A DNA stretch of 64,000 bases from Arthrobacter echini (GTDB taxonomy: Bacteria > Actinomycetota > Actinomycetes > Actinomycetales > Micrococcaceae): positions 303,871 to 367,870 of the forward strand of contig NZ_SSWH01000002.1 in the NCBI RefSeq assembly GCF_004803505.1. The letters are read 5' to 3'. Position 1 is the first letter of the stretch. Every line of letters begins with the position of its first letter. Positions 1 to 8,608 of the stretch are shown here, in pieces. The position numbers were made by a program, and so were the translations under genes. The notes beneath the pieces were generated by a model. That model saw only the letters and a list, made by a program, of their open reading frames with translations, was not told the DNA's origin and did not search any database.

Positions 1-985
1 CGCGGTCCGCGAGGGCGAGCTTCTGCGCTTCGAGGATGGTGTGCGCCCCGAGTGCCGTGGACGGATCGAGGTGCTCGTCGTCGAACCCGTCGAGGATGGC
101 CAGGGTCTGCAGCAGGGCCGGTCCCTGGCCCCAGGACCCGGTCTTGGCGATGGTGTGGCCGCGGAACTCGAGGGTGACGGCCTCCTCGTAGCCTGCCTCG
201 AAGCCGGCGAAGTCCTGGATCGTCATGACCCCTGCGTGATCGAGTCCGGAGGAGTGGCGGTGGGGTGTCCTGATGAACTCCGCGGTGGCCGTCGCGACCA
301 GTCCGGTGCGCCACTCATGCCGCGCGGCGTCGATCCGCTCACTGCGCGTCCCGCCGTCCGTCGCAGCGCTCACGAGGGAGTCGAGCACGCGCGCGTACGC
401 CTCGTTCCGGATGATGTCGCCCTCGCGCGGAGGGACGCCGTCGGGCATCCAGAGCGCCGCGGACGTGGGCCAGTGCTCCGTGAAGAGATCGGCGACGGTG
501 GCGATGGTCGCCCCGACGCGCCCGAGGACGGGATGGCCTTCACGAGCGTAGCCAATGGCGAAGGCCAGGACGTCGCCGAGTTCCCAGGTTCCGTGATCGC
601 GCAGCAGGAGCAGCCAGGCGTCGACGGCGGCGGGCACCGCCGCGGCGAGGGCACCGGCGCCGGGGACGAGCTCGAGGCCCTCCTCGAGATAGTGCTCGCG
701 CGTGGCCGCGGCCGGTGCCGGGCCCTGGCCCATGAGGACGATCGGCCGCCCCGGCTCCTCGGCCGTCGCGAAGACGCCGGTCATGTCGCCGCCGGGGCCG
801 TTGAGGTGGGGTTCGACGACGTGCAGCACGAAGGCGCCGGCGACGGCGGCGTCGATCGCATTGCCGCCGCGTTCCAGGACGGCCTGGGCGGAGGCAGTGG
901 CGAGCCAGTGGGTGGAGGCACTCATACCGAAGGTGCCCCGCAGGGTGGGTCTGGTGGTGAACGGATCGGGCGGTGTGTACGTCAT
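1..985 (-). CDS. Gamma-glutamyltransferase family protein (partial, C-terminus outside window)
   Basis: About 328 N-terminal residues are present; the gene runs off the left edge. The family cleaves gamma-glutamyl bonds (glutathione and similar peptides) and matures by self-cleavage at a Thr. The first 60 residues carry the typical GGNAIDAAVA stretch followed by NGPGGD, and the middle has the all-helical region with WGQGPALLQ seen in GGT large subunits. The catalytic Thr and small subunit would lie left of the window and cannot be checked. No export signal is visible at the N-terminus (MTYTPPDPF), so a cytosolic YwrD-like form is more likely than a secreted one. The ATG is 4 bases after the stop of the upstream permease, so it is almost certainly the last visible gene of the peptide-importer operon. 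Confidence 0.85.
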   Translation of the reverse strand, partial: MTYTPPDPFTTRPTLRGTFGMSASTHWLATASAQAVLERGGNAIDAAVAGAFVLHVVEPHLNGPGGDMTGVFATAEEPGRPIVLMGQGPAPAAATREHYLEEGLELVPGAGALAAAVPAAVDAWLLLLRDHGTWELGDVLAFAIGYAREGHPVLGRVGATIATVADLFTEHWPTSAALWMPDGVPPREGDIIRNEAYARVLDSLVSAATDGGTRSERIDAARHEWRTGLVATATAEFIRTPHRHSSGLDHAGVMTIQDFAGFEAGYEEAVTLEFRGHTIAKTGSWGQGPALLQTLAILDGFDDEHLDPSTALGAHTILEAQKLALADR

Positions 986-989
986 CGGG

Positions 990-1880
990 TCACTTCCGGG
1001 TGGTGTTCGTCGGGTCGAAGGCGTCGCGTAGGGCGTCGCCGAACAGATTGAAGGCCAGGCAGATCGCGGCGATCGCCAGACCCGGGAAGATCGCTGCGCT
1101 GGGGGCGCGGAAGATGTACTGCTGGGCGTCGGAGAGCATGATCCCCAGACTCGGTGTGGGCGGCTGGATACCGAGCCCGAGGAAGGACAGCAGCGCCTCG
1201 CCGATCACCGCGACGGGCATGATGACCGTCGCCTGCACGATGATGGCCGACGTCGCGTTCGGCAGGACGTGCCGCAGCATGATCCAGACGGGCGAGGCGT
1301 CCATGGTGCGGGCGCCGAGCACGAAGTCGCTCTCCTTGATCCGCAGTGTCTCGCCGCGGACCACGCGGATCATGGTGGGGATCTGCGCGATACCCAGGGC
1401 GATCGCGGCGTTGCTCAGGCTCGGCCCGCTGATCGCTGCCAGACCGACGGCGATGATGAGGAACGGGAAGGCCAGGGTGACGTCGGTGAGGCGGGAGATG
1501 ACGGCGTCGAAGCCTCGGGAGTAGCCGGCCAGGAGACCGAGCGGGGTGCCGATGACCACGGCCAGGAGCACCGAGAGCACCCCGACCTGCAGCGAGGTCT
1601 GGATGCCGAACAACAACCGCGAGAGCACATCGCGCCCCAGGTCGTCCGTGCCGAGCGGGAAGCCCTCGGTGAGCGGCCGCTGGAACGGGGTGTCGAAGTG
1701 CACCTCGGTGGGCGGGTAGGGCGCCAGGACGGGGGCCAGGAGTGCTGCCAGCACGACGACGAGGAGCATGATGCCGCCGGCGATGCCCAGTGGATTGTGC
1801 CGGAGGGAGGACAGGATGCGGCCGCGGCCGGAGCCCAGTCCGGTGCCGCCCTCCACGGGGGCCAGTGTCTCGACGGCCAT
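990..1880 (-). CDS. Peptide/nickel-type ABC transporter permease (DppC-like)
   Basis: A 296-residue inner-membrane permease of the dipeptide/oligopeptide importer family, second permease of the system. It has the N-terminal segment with one membrane helix (about residues 34-54), the GTDDLGRDVLSRLLFG stretch around residue 77 that is diagnostic for DppC/OppC proteins, and a five-helix permease core. The ATPase-contact loop (EAA region) is seen at GARTMDASPVWIMLRHVLPN around residue 188. The ATG overlaps the stop of the upstream permease by one base (TGATG), indicating translational coupling. With the binding lipoprotein and the other permease it forms the membrane part of the importer. No ATPase gene is seen in the window; it may lie further downstream, left of position 1. 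Confidence 0.9.
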   Translation of the reverse strand: MAVETLAPVEGGTGLGSGRGRILSSLRHNPLGIAGGIMLLVVVLAALLAPVLAPYPPTEVHFDTPFQRPLTEGFPLGTDDLGRDVLSRLLFGIQTSLQVGVLSVLLAVVIGTPLGLLAGYSRGFDAVISRLTDVTLAFPFLIIAVGLAAISGPSLSNAAIALGIAQIPTMIRVVRGETLRIKESDFVLGARTMDASPVWIMLRHVLPNATSAIIVQATVIMPVAVIGEALLSFLGLGIQPPTPSLGIMLSDAQQYIFRAPSAAIFPGLAIAAICLAFNLFGDALRDAFDPTNTTRK

Positions 1881-2833
1881 CAGGCAGCTCCTCCGACGCG
1901 GATCTTCGGGTTGATCACCGAGTACAGGATGTCCACGGCGAGATTGATCAGGATGTAGCTGACGGTGATGATCAGCACCACCGCCTGGATGACCGGATAG
2001 TCACGCGTGAAGACGGCGTCGAGCGTGAGTTTGCCGAAGCCCGGCAGCGCGAAGATCCTCTCCGTGACCACCGCACCCGAGATGAGGCCGCCGAGCTGGA
2101 GGCCGACGATCGTCACCACGACGATGAGCGAGTTCCGCAGACCGTAGCGCACCAGGACGCGGCCCCGTCCGAGGCCCTTCGCCCGGGCGGTCCGGACGTA
2201 GTCCGTGGTCATGGTCTCGATCATGGACGCGCGGGTCTGCCGCATGATCACGGCGGCCAGGCCCGTCCCCAGGATCAGGGCCGGCAGGGTGAGGTAGTAG
2301 AGACCGCGGAGCGGGTCCGAGAGGACGTCCACGTAGCCCGACGCCGGGAACCATCCCAGCGTCACCGCGAGGTAGAGGATCGCGAGGATGCCGAGCCAGA
2401 AGTTCGGCACCGACAGTCCGATCAGGGCCAGGGCGTTGGCCACCCACTCGGGCCAGCGTCCCCGGAAGCGCTCGGCGACGACGCCCAGCAGGATCCCGAC
2501 GACGATCGCCACGACGATCGCGTAGGCCGAGAGCCAGAGTGTCACCGGCAGGGTCGTCGCGATGAGCTCCGTGACGGGTGTACCGGTCCGCGTCGATTCG
2601 CCGAAGTCCCCCTGGAACATGTTACGGACGAAGGCGACGTACTGCGTGAGAAGCGGCTGGTCGAGACCGAGATCGGCGCGGACGGCGGCGAGCTGCTCCG
2701 GAGTGGCTTCCTCCCCCGCCATGGCCAGCGCCGGATCGCCGGGGAGCTGACGCACCCCGATGAAGACCACGAGGGAGGCGAGGACCAGGGTGAGCACCGA
2801 CTGCCAGAGCCGGGTGAGGACGTAGCGGCCCAT
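1880..2833 (-). CDS. Peptide/nickel-type ABC transporter permease (DppB-like)
   Basis: A 317-residue first permease of a peptide-family ABC importer. It starts with the classic MGRYVLTRLWQSVLTLVLAS helix, then the large external loop with LPGDPALAM, followed by the permease core with the EAA-type loop at TARAKGLGRGRVLVRYGLRN and the C-terminal DYPVIQAVVLIITVSYILIN helix that ends in VINPKIR, all standard for DppB/OppB. The reading frame stays open 23 codons further upstream, but that stretch overlaps the binding-protein gene. The chosen ATG is one base after the upstream stop and has an AAGGAGAA ribosome-binding site. It pairs with the DppC-like permease that overlaps its 3' end. Confidence 0.9.
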   Translation of the reverse strand: MGRYVLTRLWQSVLTLVLASLVVFIGVRQLPGDPALAMAGEEATPEQLAAVRADLGLDQPLLTQYVAFVRNMFQGDFGESTRTGTPVTELIATTLPVTLWLSAYAIVVAIVVGILLGVVAERFRGRWPEWVANALALIGLSVPNFWLGILAILYLAVTLGWFPASGYVDVLSDPLRGLYYLTLPALILGTGLAAVIMRQTRASMIETMTTDYVRTARAKGLGRGRVLVRYGLRNSLIVVVTIVGLQLGGLISGAVVTERIFALPGFGKLTLDAVFTRDYPVIQAVVLIITVSYILINLAVDILYSVINPKIRVGGAA

Positions 2834-2834
2834 G

Positions 2835-4502
2835 TCAGTTCTCCTTCTCGACGAACGCGGCACCGCTGAGGTGCACCACGCCGTCCGTGAAGGTCTCCAC
2901 ACCGGTGACGTCGGTGCTGTAGGCCGTCAGATTGCGTTGTCGGTAGAGGTAGATGATCGGATTGTCCTCCTGGAGGAGGGCGACGGCCTCGCCGTAGATC
3001 TTCGCGCGCTCGTCGACGTCGTTGATCCGTGCGGCACTGGCGAGGAGTTCGTCCATGACGGGGCTGCTGTAGCCCGAGTAGTTGTTGCCGCCGCCGGTCG
3101 AGAGGAAGTTGGCCATGTTGCCGTGCGGGTCCACACGCCCGGACCAGCCGAGCTGCAGTGCCTCGAAGTCGCCGCGGGACTGCACGTCCAGCAGCGTGGA
3201 GTACTCCACCGGCACCACGCTCAGCTCGAAGCCGCCGTCGCTCACGGCCGCCTGCAGGGCCTGCGCGTAGCGCAGCGTGTCCGGGGTGTTGGTGACCTGC
3301 ATCTCGATGGGATAGGGCACCTGCACCCCGGCGTCCTCGAGCAGTTGCCTCGCGCCCTCGGGATCGTAGGGCGGGCACGCGGCGCTGAGGTCGGTGGCGA
3401 AGGGACTGTCCGGGGAGATGGGCGAGCACGCCGACTCGAACCAGCTGTTGAAGACCGTGTTCACGAGGGCATCGCGGTCCACCGACATGGACAGGGCCAT
3501 GCGGACGGCCTTCTCCTGCGCGAGCGGCGTGTCGATGGTGCCGGGAGGTTCTCCCACACCCTCGGTGTTGCCGACGTTCACCGTGAGGGCCTGGTACCCC
3601 AGGGACCCGACCTGCAGCACGCCGACGCCGTCCTCCTTCAGGAGCGCGTCGACGTCCTGCGGTGAGATGGTGTCGGCGACCTGCACGTCCCCCGAGCGCA
3701 GATTCGCGGCCCTGATGTTGGCGTCCGTGATGATCCGGTACGTGATGGTGTCGAGGTGGACGCTCTCGGGGTCGTAGTAGAGCGGGTCCCGCTCCACCGA
3801 GATGGAGGTCTGCGGGACACGGTCGACGAACTTGAACGGGCCCACACAGACGGGGCTGTCGCCGAAGTCCGCGCCCTTCTCCTCGATGGCCTCGGGCGAG
3901 AGCATCATGCCGGCGCGATCGGCCAGGGCCGCGGTGAGCGGGGCGAACGGCTTCTCGTAGCTGATCTCGACCGTATAGGGAGCGACCGCCCGGATGTCGG
4001 TGATCGGTCCGAGTTCCCCCTTGCGGGTGGAGCCCTCGAAGGTCAGATGCCGGTCGAGGGTCGCGCGGACCGCTTCGGCGTCGAACGGCACACCGTCGGC
4101 GAACGTTGCATCGGTGCGCAGTGGAATGGTCACGGTCAGGCCGTCCGCCGAGACCTCCGGCAGCGCCGTCGCCAGCTGCGGGACGATCTCGCCCTCGGCG
4201 TCGATGTCGTACAGCTTCTGGCACATGGTCTGCATGACGTAACGCGTGTAGAGGGACGACGACGTCGTCGGATCGAGTCGGTCCGGCTCTGCCGAGAGCG
4301 CCATGACGAGATCCCCACCCTCCCGGACTGCGACAGCGCCGGCCTCCGCGGATGTCACGTCCTCACGGTCCTCGGCGGCGGGTAGCGGCTGGATGGGCTG
4401 GCAGGCGGTCAGTGCTGTGATGGCGACGGCGGCCGCTGCGAGGAGACCGGCGGCCGTGCCGGACGTCCTGCGGATGACTGCACTACGGGTGGGCTGCTGC
4501 AT
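2835..4502 (-). CDS. Peptide ABC transporter substrate-binding lipoprotein (SBP family 5)
   Basis: A 555-residue extracytoplasmic binding protein and first gene of the importer operon. The N-terminus MQQPTRSAVIRRT is followed by a hydrophobic stretch and the lipobox LTAC, predicting lipid anchoring at the Cys. The mature part shows family-5 hallmarks: RLDPTTSSSLYTRYVMQTMC near the start, then LATALPEVSADGLTVTIPLR with a following TFADG, and YDPEGARQLLEDAG late in the protein. This family binds peptides, nickel, heme or oligosaccharides; the ligand cannot be read from sequence. Linkage to a gamma-glutamyltransferase suggests gamma-glutamyl peptides (inference). The frame is open 21 codons upstream, but the chosen ATG has AGGAACCC before it and gives a proper signal peptide. 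The promoter region is shared with the divergent DUF1275 gene. Confidence 0.9.
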   Translation of the reverse strand: MQQPTRSAVIRRTSGTAAGLLAAAAVAITALTACQPIQPLPAAEDREDVTSAEAGAVAVREGGDLVMALSAEPDRLDPTTSSSLYTRYVMQTMCQKLYDIDAEGEIVPQLATALPEVSADGLTVTIPLRTDATFADGVPFDAEAVRATLDRHLTFEGSTRKGELGPITDIRAVAPYTVEISYEKPFAPLTAALADRAGMMLSPEAIEEKGADFGDSPVCVGPFKFVDRVPQTSISVERDPLYYDPESVHLDTITYRIITDANIRAANLRSGDVQVADTISPQDVDALLKEDGVGVLQVGSLGYQALTVNVGNTEGVGEPPGTIDTPLAQEKAVRMALSMSVDRDALVNTVFNSWFESACSPISPDSPFATDLSAACPPYDPEGARQLLEDAGVQVPYPIEMQVTNTPDTLRYAQALQAAVSDGGFELSVVPVEYSTLLDVQSRGDFEALQLGWSGRVDPHGNMANFLSTGGGNNYSGYSSPVMDELLASAARINDVDERAKIYGEAVALLQEDNPIIYLYRQRNLTAYSTDVTGVETFTDGVVHLSGAAFVEKEN

Positions 4503-4553
4503 GGGTTCCTCACAGACGGGCGGGTGGGAACTGCTTCTGTCCTGTTCTGGTGA

Positions 4554-4567
4554 GATTGAATACAATC
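4554..4567. promoter_or_regulatory. Inverted repeat in divergent promoter, possible operator 1
   Basis: GATTGAATACAATC is a perfect 5-4-5 inverted repeat about 50 bases upstream of the binding-lipoprotein start, in an AT-rich island (4551-4616) inside very GC-rich DNA. The form resembles operators of GntR/FadR-type regulators (inference). No regulator gene lies next to it in the window. Confidence 0.4.
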
Positions 4568-4584
4568 GCAGAATAGACTGTAGG

Positions 4585-4598
4585 CTTCGTATACAAAG
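4585..4598. promoter_or_regulatory. Near-perfect palindrome around GTATAC, possible operator 2
   Basis: CTTCGTATACAAAG is a 14-bp palindrome with one mismatched pair, centred on GTATAC. It lies 31 bases downstream of the first inverted repeat (start to start) and just before the DUF1275 gene. GTATAC-centred sites are typical of GntR-family operators (known for the family; binding here is inference). Confidence 0.4.
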
Positions 4599-4628
4599 AG
4601 ATCAAGCCTTTTTATGAAGGAAATCACT

Positions 4629-5351
4629 GTGCAGAAGAATCGGGTAGCAACGGACCGCCTCCATCTCTGGCTCATGCTCGCCCTGACCTTCTCCACGGGC
4701 GTGATCGACGCGGTGGGCTATCTGGGCCTGGACCGCGTCTTCACGGGCAACATGACCGGCAATGTGGTGCTCCTCGGCATGGCCTTCGTGGGTGGGGCCG
4801 ATCTGCCGATCCTGCGGCCGGCGCTTGCACTGGTCTTCTTCATGGTCGGCGCGGCTCTGGCCGGGCGCGTCCTGCGCAAGGGACCCGAGGGATGGTCCGC
4901 CCACACCTCGCGTTCCCTCCTGACGGTGACCCTGGGCCTGGCCGCGGTCGCGGTCTACACCGGACTCGTGGATGTTCGTGCCGAGGAGCTCCTGGGCAGC
5001 ATCACGACGTCGGGCCTTGCGACCATGATGGGTGTGCAGGCCGCGACCGCGAAACGCCTGAAGGTCGCCGAGATCACCACCGTCGTCGTCACCTCCACCA
5101 TCACTGGGCTCGCCTCCGATTCCCGGCTGGCCGGGGGCACGAGCCCGTTCTGGGCGCGGCGGTCCTCCGCGATCGCGCTGATCCTCGCGGGCGCCGTCGT
5201 CGGGGCGCTGACCGTGAAGGTGGAGCTCTGGCTGGGTATCGCCGTCTCCGCGCTGCTGTCCGCCGTCGTCACCGTCGCCGGGCATGTGCGGTACCGGCAG
5301 GACCGACGCGCAGCAGCCTCAGAGAACGTGAAGAAATCCGCACTACGGTAG
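4629..5351 (+). CDS. DUF1275 (YoaK-type) membrane protein
   Basis: About 240 residues with six probable membrane helices. The N-terminal half has the pattern of DUF1275 proteins: LTFSTGVIDAVGYLGLDRVFTGNMTGN, where the Asp after the first helix and the GNMTGN motif are the family signature. Function in the family is unknown; transporter-like roles have been proposed. GTG at 4629 is preferred because AAGG sits 8 bases upstream; an in-frame ATG at 4614 lacks a ribosome-binding site. The gene is transcribed away from the peptide importer from a shared AT-rich promoter region, and its stop is followed within 6 bases by the CPBP protease gene, so the two are probably co-transcribed. Confidence 0.85.
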   Translation: MQKNRVATDRLHLWLMLALTFSTGVIDAVGYLGLDRVFTGNMTGNVVLLGMAFVGGADLPILRPALALVFFMVGAALAGRVLRKGPEGWSAHTSRSLLTVTLGLAAVAVYTGLVDVRAEELLGSITTSGLATMMGVQAATAKRLKVAEITTVVVTSTITGLASDSRLAGGTSPFWARRSSAIALILAGAVVGALTVKVELWLGIAVSALLSAVVTVAGHVRYRQDRRAAASENVKKSALR

Positions 5352-5356
5352 GAGTC

Positions 5357-6769
5357 ATGGAACAGGTCGATCGTCAGTACGAGTACCACCGCCTTGCCCG
5401 CTCCTGGCCGCGGTACCGATGGTGGAAGCCGCTCGTCACGGCACTTCTCGGCGTCGTGATCTACGTTGTCTTCACCATCGTGCTGCTCATCGTCGCCGCG
5501 ATCATCGCCTTCGCGACCAACACGGACATCGAGCAGTACGCGAGTGCCGATCTGGCCATCGACCTCAGCGATCCGGTGATCTTCGCGTTCACCCTCGTCT
5601 CGCTGATCCTCATGATCCCGTCCCTCGTCCTGGCTGTGCTGATCATGGGGCCGCGGCCCATCGGACTGCTCTCCTCCGTGGCCGGCCGGATCCGGTGGCG
5701 TTGGCTCGCCGTCTGCGCCGCCGTCGCCCTCGCCGTGTTCCTTGCGAGCCTCCTGGTGTCCGCCGCGATCGGCTTCTTCTTCCCCGACGAGTCCTTCGCG
5801 GTGCCCGGGACCCAGAACGGGTCGGTCCTGCTGGTCATGCTCGCGCTGTCGATCGTGGCCGTACCGTTCCAGGCCGCGGCGGAGGAGTACGTGTTCCGCG
5901 GCTTCCTCATGCAGACGATCGGCGGCTGGCTCCGCCATCCTGCCTTCGCGATCCTGCTGCCCGTCCCCCTCTTCGTCGTGGCCCATGGCTACGATCCGCT
6001 GGGCCAGATCGACGTGGCGATCTTCGCCATCGTCGCCGGCTGGATCACCTGGCGCACGGGTGGACTGGAGGCCGCCATCGCGGTCCACGCGATCAACAAC
6101 ATGACCATCTTCGTGCTCGGCGCGTTCGGCCTCGCTGACGTCAACTCCTCCGAGGGAACAGTGGGGGGTCTGGTCCTCTCCGTGGCGACTCTGGGTGCGA
6201 CCGCCGCCGTCATCGTCCGGCTCGCGGATCGGCGCGGGATCTCCCGCACTCGCTCCGTTCCCCCGCCGCCGGTCCTGCCGATCTCCCAGCCTGCATGGGC
6301 CGGGGCACTTCCCGGTGGGTCCATGCCGCCGGTCGGCCGGCCGGTGGCCCCTGTGCAGCCGTCGGCCCCGGCCCTGTCCTGGAACCCCGAGCAGTACGAT
6401 CCGGCGCGGTACGACTCCGTGCAGCACGGCCCCGGTCCTACTGGCGGGCCGGCTCCGGCTCCGGCTGAGCAAAAGCCGAAGGGCGCAGTCATTTCCACAC
6501 CGCGACCGGTCGAGACCGATCCTGGGAGGGCTCCTGCCCCTGAATCCGGCATTGCCCCTGACTCTCCCAGCGCCCCTGAATCCGGCACCGCCCCTGCTCG
6601 CAGCACTGGTCCTGCTGATCGGGCGACCGAACCCGACGCGGAAGGTCATCCGACCGGTCCTGCGCATCCCCCCGGCCCCGGGTACCCCCCGGGTACGCCG
6701 TATCCCGGCGGGCCGGGGTATCCCGCCGCCGAAGTGGACAAGTCAGATAGGAAGCGCCCTGCAGATTGA
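5357..6769 (+). CDS. CPBP-family intramembrane glutamic endopeptidase with proline-rich tail
   Basis: A 470-residue membrane protein of the CAAX-protease/bacteriocin-processing (ABI) family. All active-site motifs are visible: AAEEYVFRG (Glu176, Glu177, Arg181), LFVVAH (His210) and HAINN (His244, Asn248). It has about eight membrane helices up to residue 295, then a cytosolic tail of about 170 residues very rich in Pro, Ala and Gly with repeated PES/PDS-type stretches, probably disordered. The start has GGAG 5 bases upstream, directly after the DUF1275 stop. Family members process prenylated or secreted peptides or confer immunity; the substrate here is unknown. The long tail is common in actinobacterial homologues and its role is not known. 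Confidence 0.85.
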   Translation: MEQVDRQYEYHRLARSWPRYRWWKPLVTALLGVVIYVVFTIVLLIVAAIIAFATNTDIEQYASADLAIDLSDPVIFAFTLVSLILMIPSLVLAVLIMGPRPIGLLSSVAGRIRWRWLAVCAAVALAVFLASLLVSAAIGFFFPDESFAVPGTQNGSVLLVMLALSIVAVPFQAAAEEYVFRGFLMQTIGGWLRHPAFAILLPVPLFVVAHGYDPLGQIDVAIFAIVAGWITWRTGGLEAAIAVHAINNMTIFVLGAFGLADVNSSEGTVGGLVLSVATLGATAAVIVRLADRRGISRTRSVPPPPVLPISQPAWAGALPGGSMPPVGRPVAPVQPSAPALSWNPEQYDPARYDSVQHGPGPTGGPAPAPAEQKPKGAVISTPRPVETDPGRAPAPESGIAPDSPSAPESGTAPARSTGPADRATEPDAEGHPTGPAHPPGPGYPPGTPYPGGPGYPAAEVDKSDRKRPAD

Positions 6770-6786
6770 CGGTGTCCTGACGCCGC

Positions 6787-7455
6787 TCAACCCTCGATCC
6801 GGAGACCCATGCGCTCCGCGAGATACGGCGCGAGCACCTGCAATTGGTACTCGTCCACGGTGGCGCCGCGCAGGCCGTCGAGCCCGTTGATGCTGCGGAA
6901 GCTGCTGGTGCGCAGATCCACGTCCGCCAGCTGCGCGCCGTCGAGCGTCAGCGTTCCCACCGTGCAGTCCCGCAGCGCGACGCGTGTAGCCTTCGCCCCG
7001 GTGAGATCGAGCTCTCCGATGATGCAGCCGGTCAGGAGCACGTCGGTCACCCGGGAGCTGCGGAGATTCACGTAGTCGAGTTTGCCGCCGTCGAGATGGA
7101 CGCGGTCGAACCGGCTGTCATAGAGCTCCGCCGAGCCCCAGCGCGTGCTGTGCAGGAAGGTCTCGCGCCAGCTGCTGCGCGATGCGCGGAGGACCGGAGC
7201 GAAGAGATCCTCGAAGGCGCACTCGATGAAGCGGGCACCGCGCAGCTCCGTATCGTTCATGGAGACGCCCTCCAGCACGCATTCCTGCAGGGTGATTCCT
7301 GCCAGCTCCTGCCCGTCGAGGGCTAGCCGTTCGTAGTGCTCCCCCTCCCGATTATCGCCGTCGAGCAGGTGGGGTTCCATTATCACGGCAACGTTCTGAG
7401 GCGGCTGCAGGGACAGCCGAGGCGCCTGGGTGGCGCCGCGTGGTCGCGGGGGCAT
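6787..7455 (-). CDS. Pentapeptide-repeat protein
   Basis: A 222-residue protein whose middle (about residues 45-195) is a run of five-residue repeats of the form A(D/N)LxX: LRGARFIECAFED, LDYVNLRSSRV, LDLTGAKATRVALRDC, LDGAQLADVDLRTSSF. These fold as a right-handed quadrilateral helix. It is of the McbG/YjbI-like non-Qnr type; no target can be assigned, and DNA-gyrase protection is only one known role in the family. The start has GGAG 7 bases upstream. It is convergent with the CPBP gene (17 bases between stops) and lies 52 bases downstream of the S41-type peptidase on the same strand. Confidence 0.85.
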   Translation of the reverse strand: MPPRPRGATQAPRLSLQPPQNVAVIMEPHLLDGDNREGEHYERLALDGQELAGITLQECVLEGVSMNDTELRGARFIECAFEDLFAPVLRASRSSWRETFLHSTRWGSAELYDSRFDRVHLDGGKLDYVNLRSSRVTDVLLTGCIIGELDLTGAKATRVALRDCTVGTLTLDGAQLADVDLRTSSFRSINGLDGLRGATVDEYQLQVLAPYLAERMGLRIEG

Positions 7456-7507
7456 CTTTTCGCTCCGATCATCGGGGGCTGCACCCGGCGGGGTGGCGGC
7501 GTGTCCA

Positions 7508-8608
7508 TCAAACCACTCGACGACGTCGGGTGGCCGCGCCGGCGTCGTGAAGGGTGTGGAAGTCCGCAGCGATTTCGCGAAGGGGTCTCACCGCGGGGAG
7601 GGGGATGTCGGGTCGGATACCCACGAAGTCGATGCTCGTTCCCCAGTCGTTCTCCTGTGCCGGCAGATGGATCTCCATGCCGCTCGTGGGGAGGAAGTAC
7701 GGCGCCAGATTGCCGTAGTCGATGGCTCCGTAGCTCGGCGAACCCACGATGACAGCGCCGACGAGGTTCCGTAGGAGCAGGGCCGCTGATTCGGCGGAGG
7801 AACCGGTCCCGCCGTCGATGACGATGATCATGCTTCCTGCCCATGGCTCTGAGCCACCGGACGTCGAGCCGCTTTGTACGGAGCCCGTCAGGAAGGATGC
7901 TGTCTGCTCGGGACCGCGTCTGATCTCGATGCTGTCGTTCTGCTTCGGTCGTAGGTGCTCCGCCTCGAAGCTCTCCGGTACCCGATGATGGTTGAGCCTC
8001 AACCAGGTCGCGTAGTTCCAGAAGGCGGTGGAAGAACCGGAGGACGAGAGGGTCATCCCGAGTTCGGTCCAGGCCGGGCCTGCTGGCTCCGCGATGAACG
8101 GTGAGAACCAGTCCGTGATGTAGGAGTCATCTCCTCCACCATTGCCACGCAGGTCCACGACGATGTACTGATGAGCGAAGTCCTCGGCGGAACGCGCCAC
8201 TCCGGCTAGGAGCACGGTGTCGACGTCGTCCGAGCCGTCCAGTGTCCGGATGCGGACGGTGCGGATGCCGTCGATCGTCGCAGTCTCCCAGGCGGCGCCG
8301 GCGTCCTCTCCGAGTGAAGTCTTCGCCGTTCGGTGCTGTGCTCCGTGACGCACGTGCAGGTGGGCATCACCCAGGGCCGTGCCGAGCTCCGTCCCCAGCG
8401 TCCCGGCGCATCCGGCCGCGTCGTCGATGTAGTGCCGATGGTCGGCGGGGGCACCGGGTCCCTCGGCCTGATGATCAGCGTGATGCTGCAGCGTCGGGTC
8501 CTCGGGATCGAACATCCACGGCACTCCCGAGCTCTCGACCGGAAGATAGCCACGGCCCCGACCAGTGTCACGCAGCCGGTCCTCCATCGTTGATGCGCCC
8601 ATGGACAT
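7508..8608 (-). CDS. S41-family peptidase-like protein
   Basis: About 366 residues. The C-terminal two thirds match the tail-specific/tricorn-type S41 fold: YIVVDLRGNGGGDD (about residues 175-190), MIIVIDGGTGSSAES with the putative nucleophile Ser, GSPSYGAIDYGN, and GIRPDIPLP near the end. An upstream DAHLHVRHG segment resembles the N-terminal substrate-side motif in IRBP/tricorn-like members. There is no signal peptide or PDZ domain, so it is shorter than Ctp proteases. The start is uncertain: ATGs at 8608, 8602 and 8587 are in frame and none has a clear ribosome-binding site; the frame is open upstream but does not look coding. It may be an active peptidase or a degenerate member. Confidence 0.7.
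   Translation of the reverse strand: MSMGASTMEDRLRDTGRGRGYLPVESSGVPWMFDPEDPTLQHHADHQAEGPGAPADHRHYIDDAAGCAGTLGTELGTALGDAHLHVRHGAQHRTAKTSLGEDAGAAWETATIDGIRTVRIRTLDGSDDVDTVLLAGVARSAEDFAHQYIVVDLRGNGGGDDSYITDWFSPFIAEPAGPAWTELGMTLSSSGSSTAFWNYATWLRLNHHRVPESFEAEHLRPKQNDSIEIRRGPEQTASFLTGSVQSGSTSGGSEPWAGSMIIVIDGGTGSSAESAALLLRNLVGAVIVGSPSYGAIDYGNLAPYFLPTSGMEIHLPAQENDWGTSIDFVGIRPDIPLPAVRPLREIAADFHTLHDAGAATRRRRVV

Noticed and set aside
2542..4224. Long open frame on the minus strand (560 codons) over the importer genes
   Set aside because: It is a shifted-frame shadow of the binding lipoprotein and permease, without family motifs and with Arg/Pro-rich low-complexity translation.
4955..6667. Long minus-strand open frame opposite the DUF1275 and CPBP genes
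   Set aside because: Antisense to two clearly coding plus-strand genes; translation is low-complexity with no motifs.
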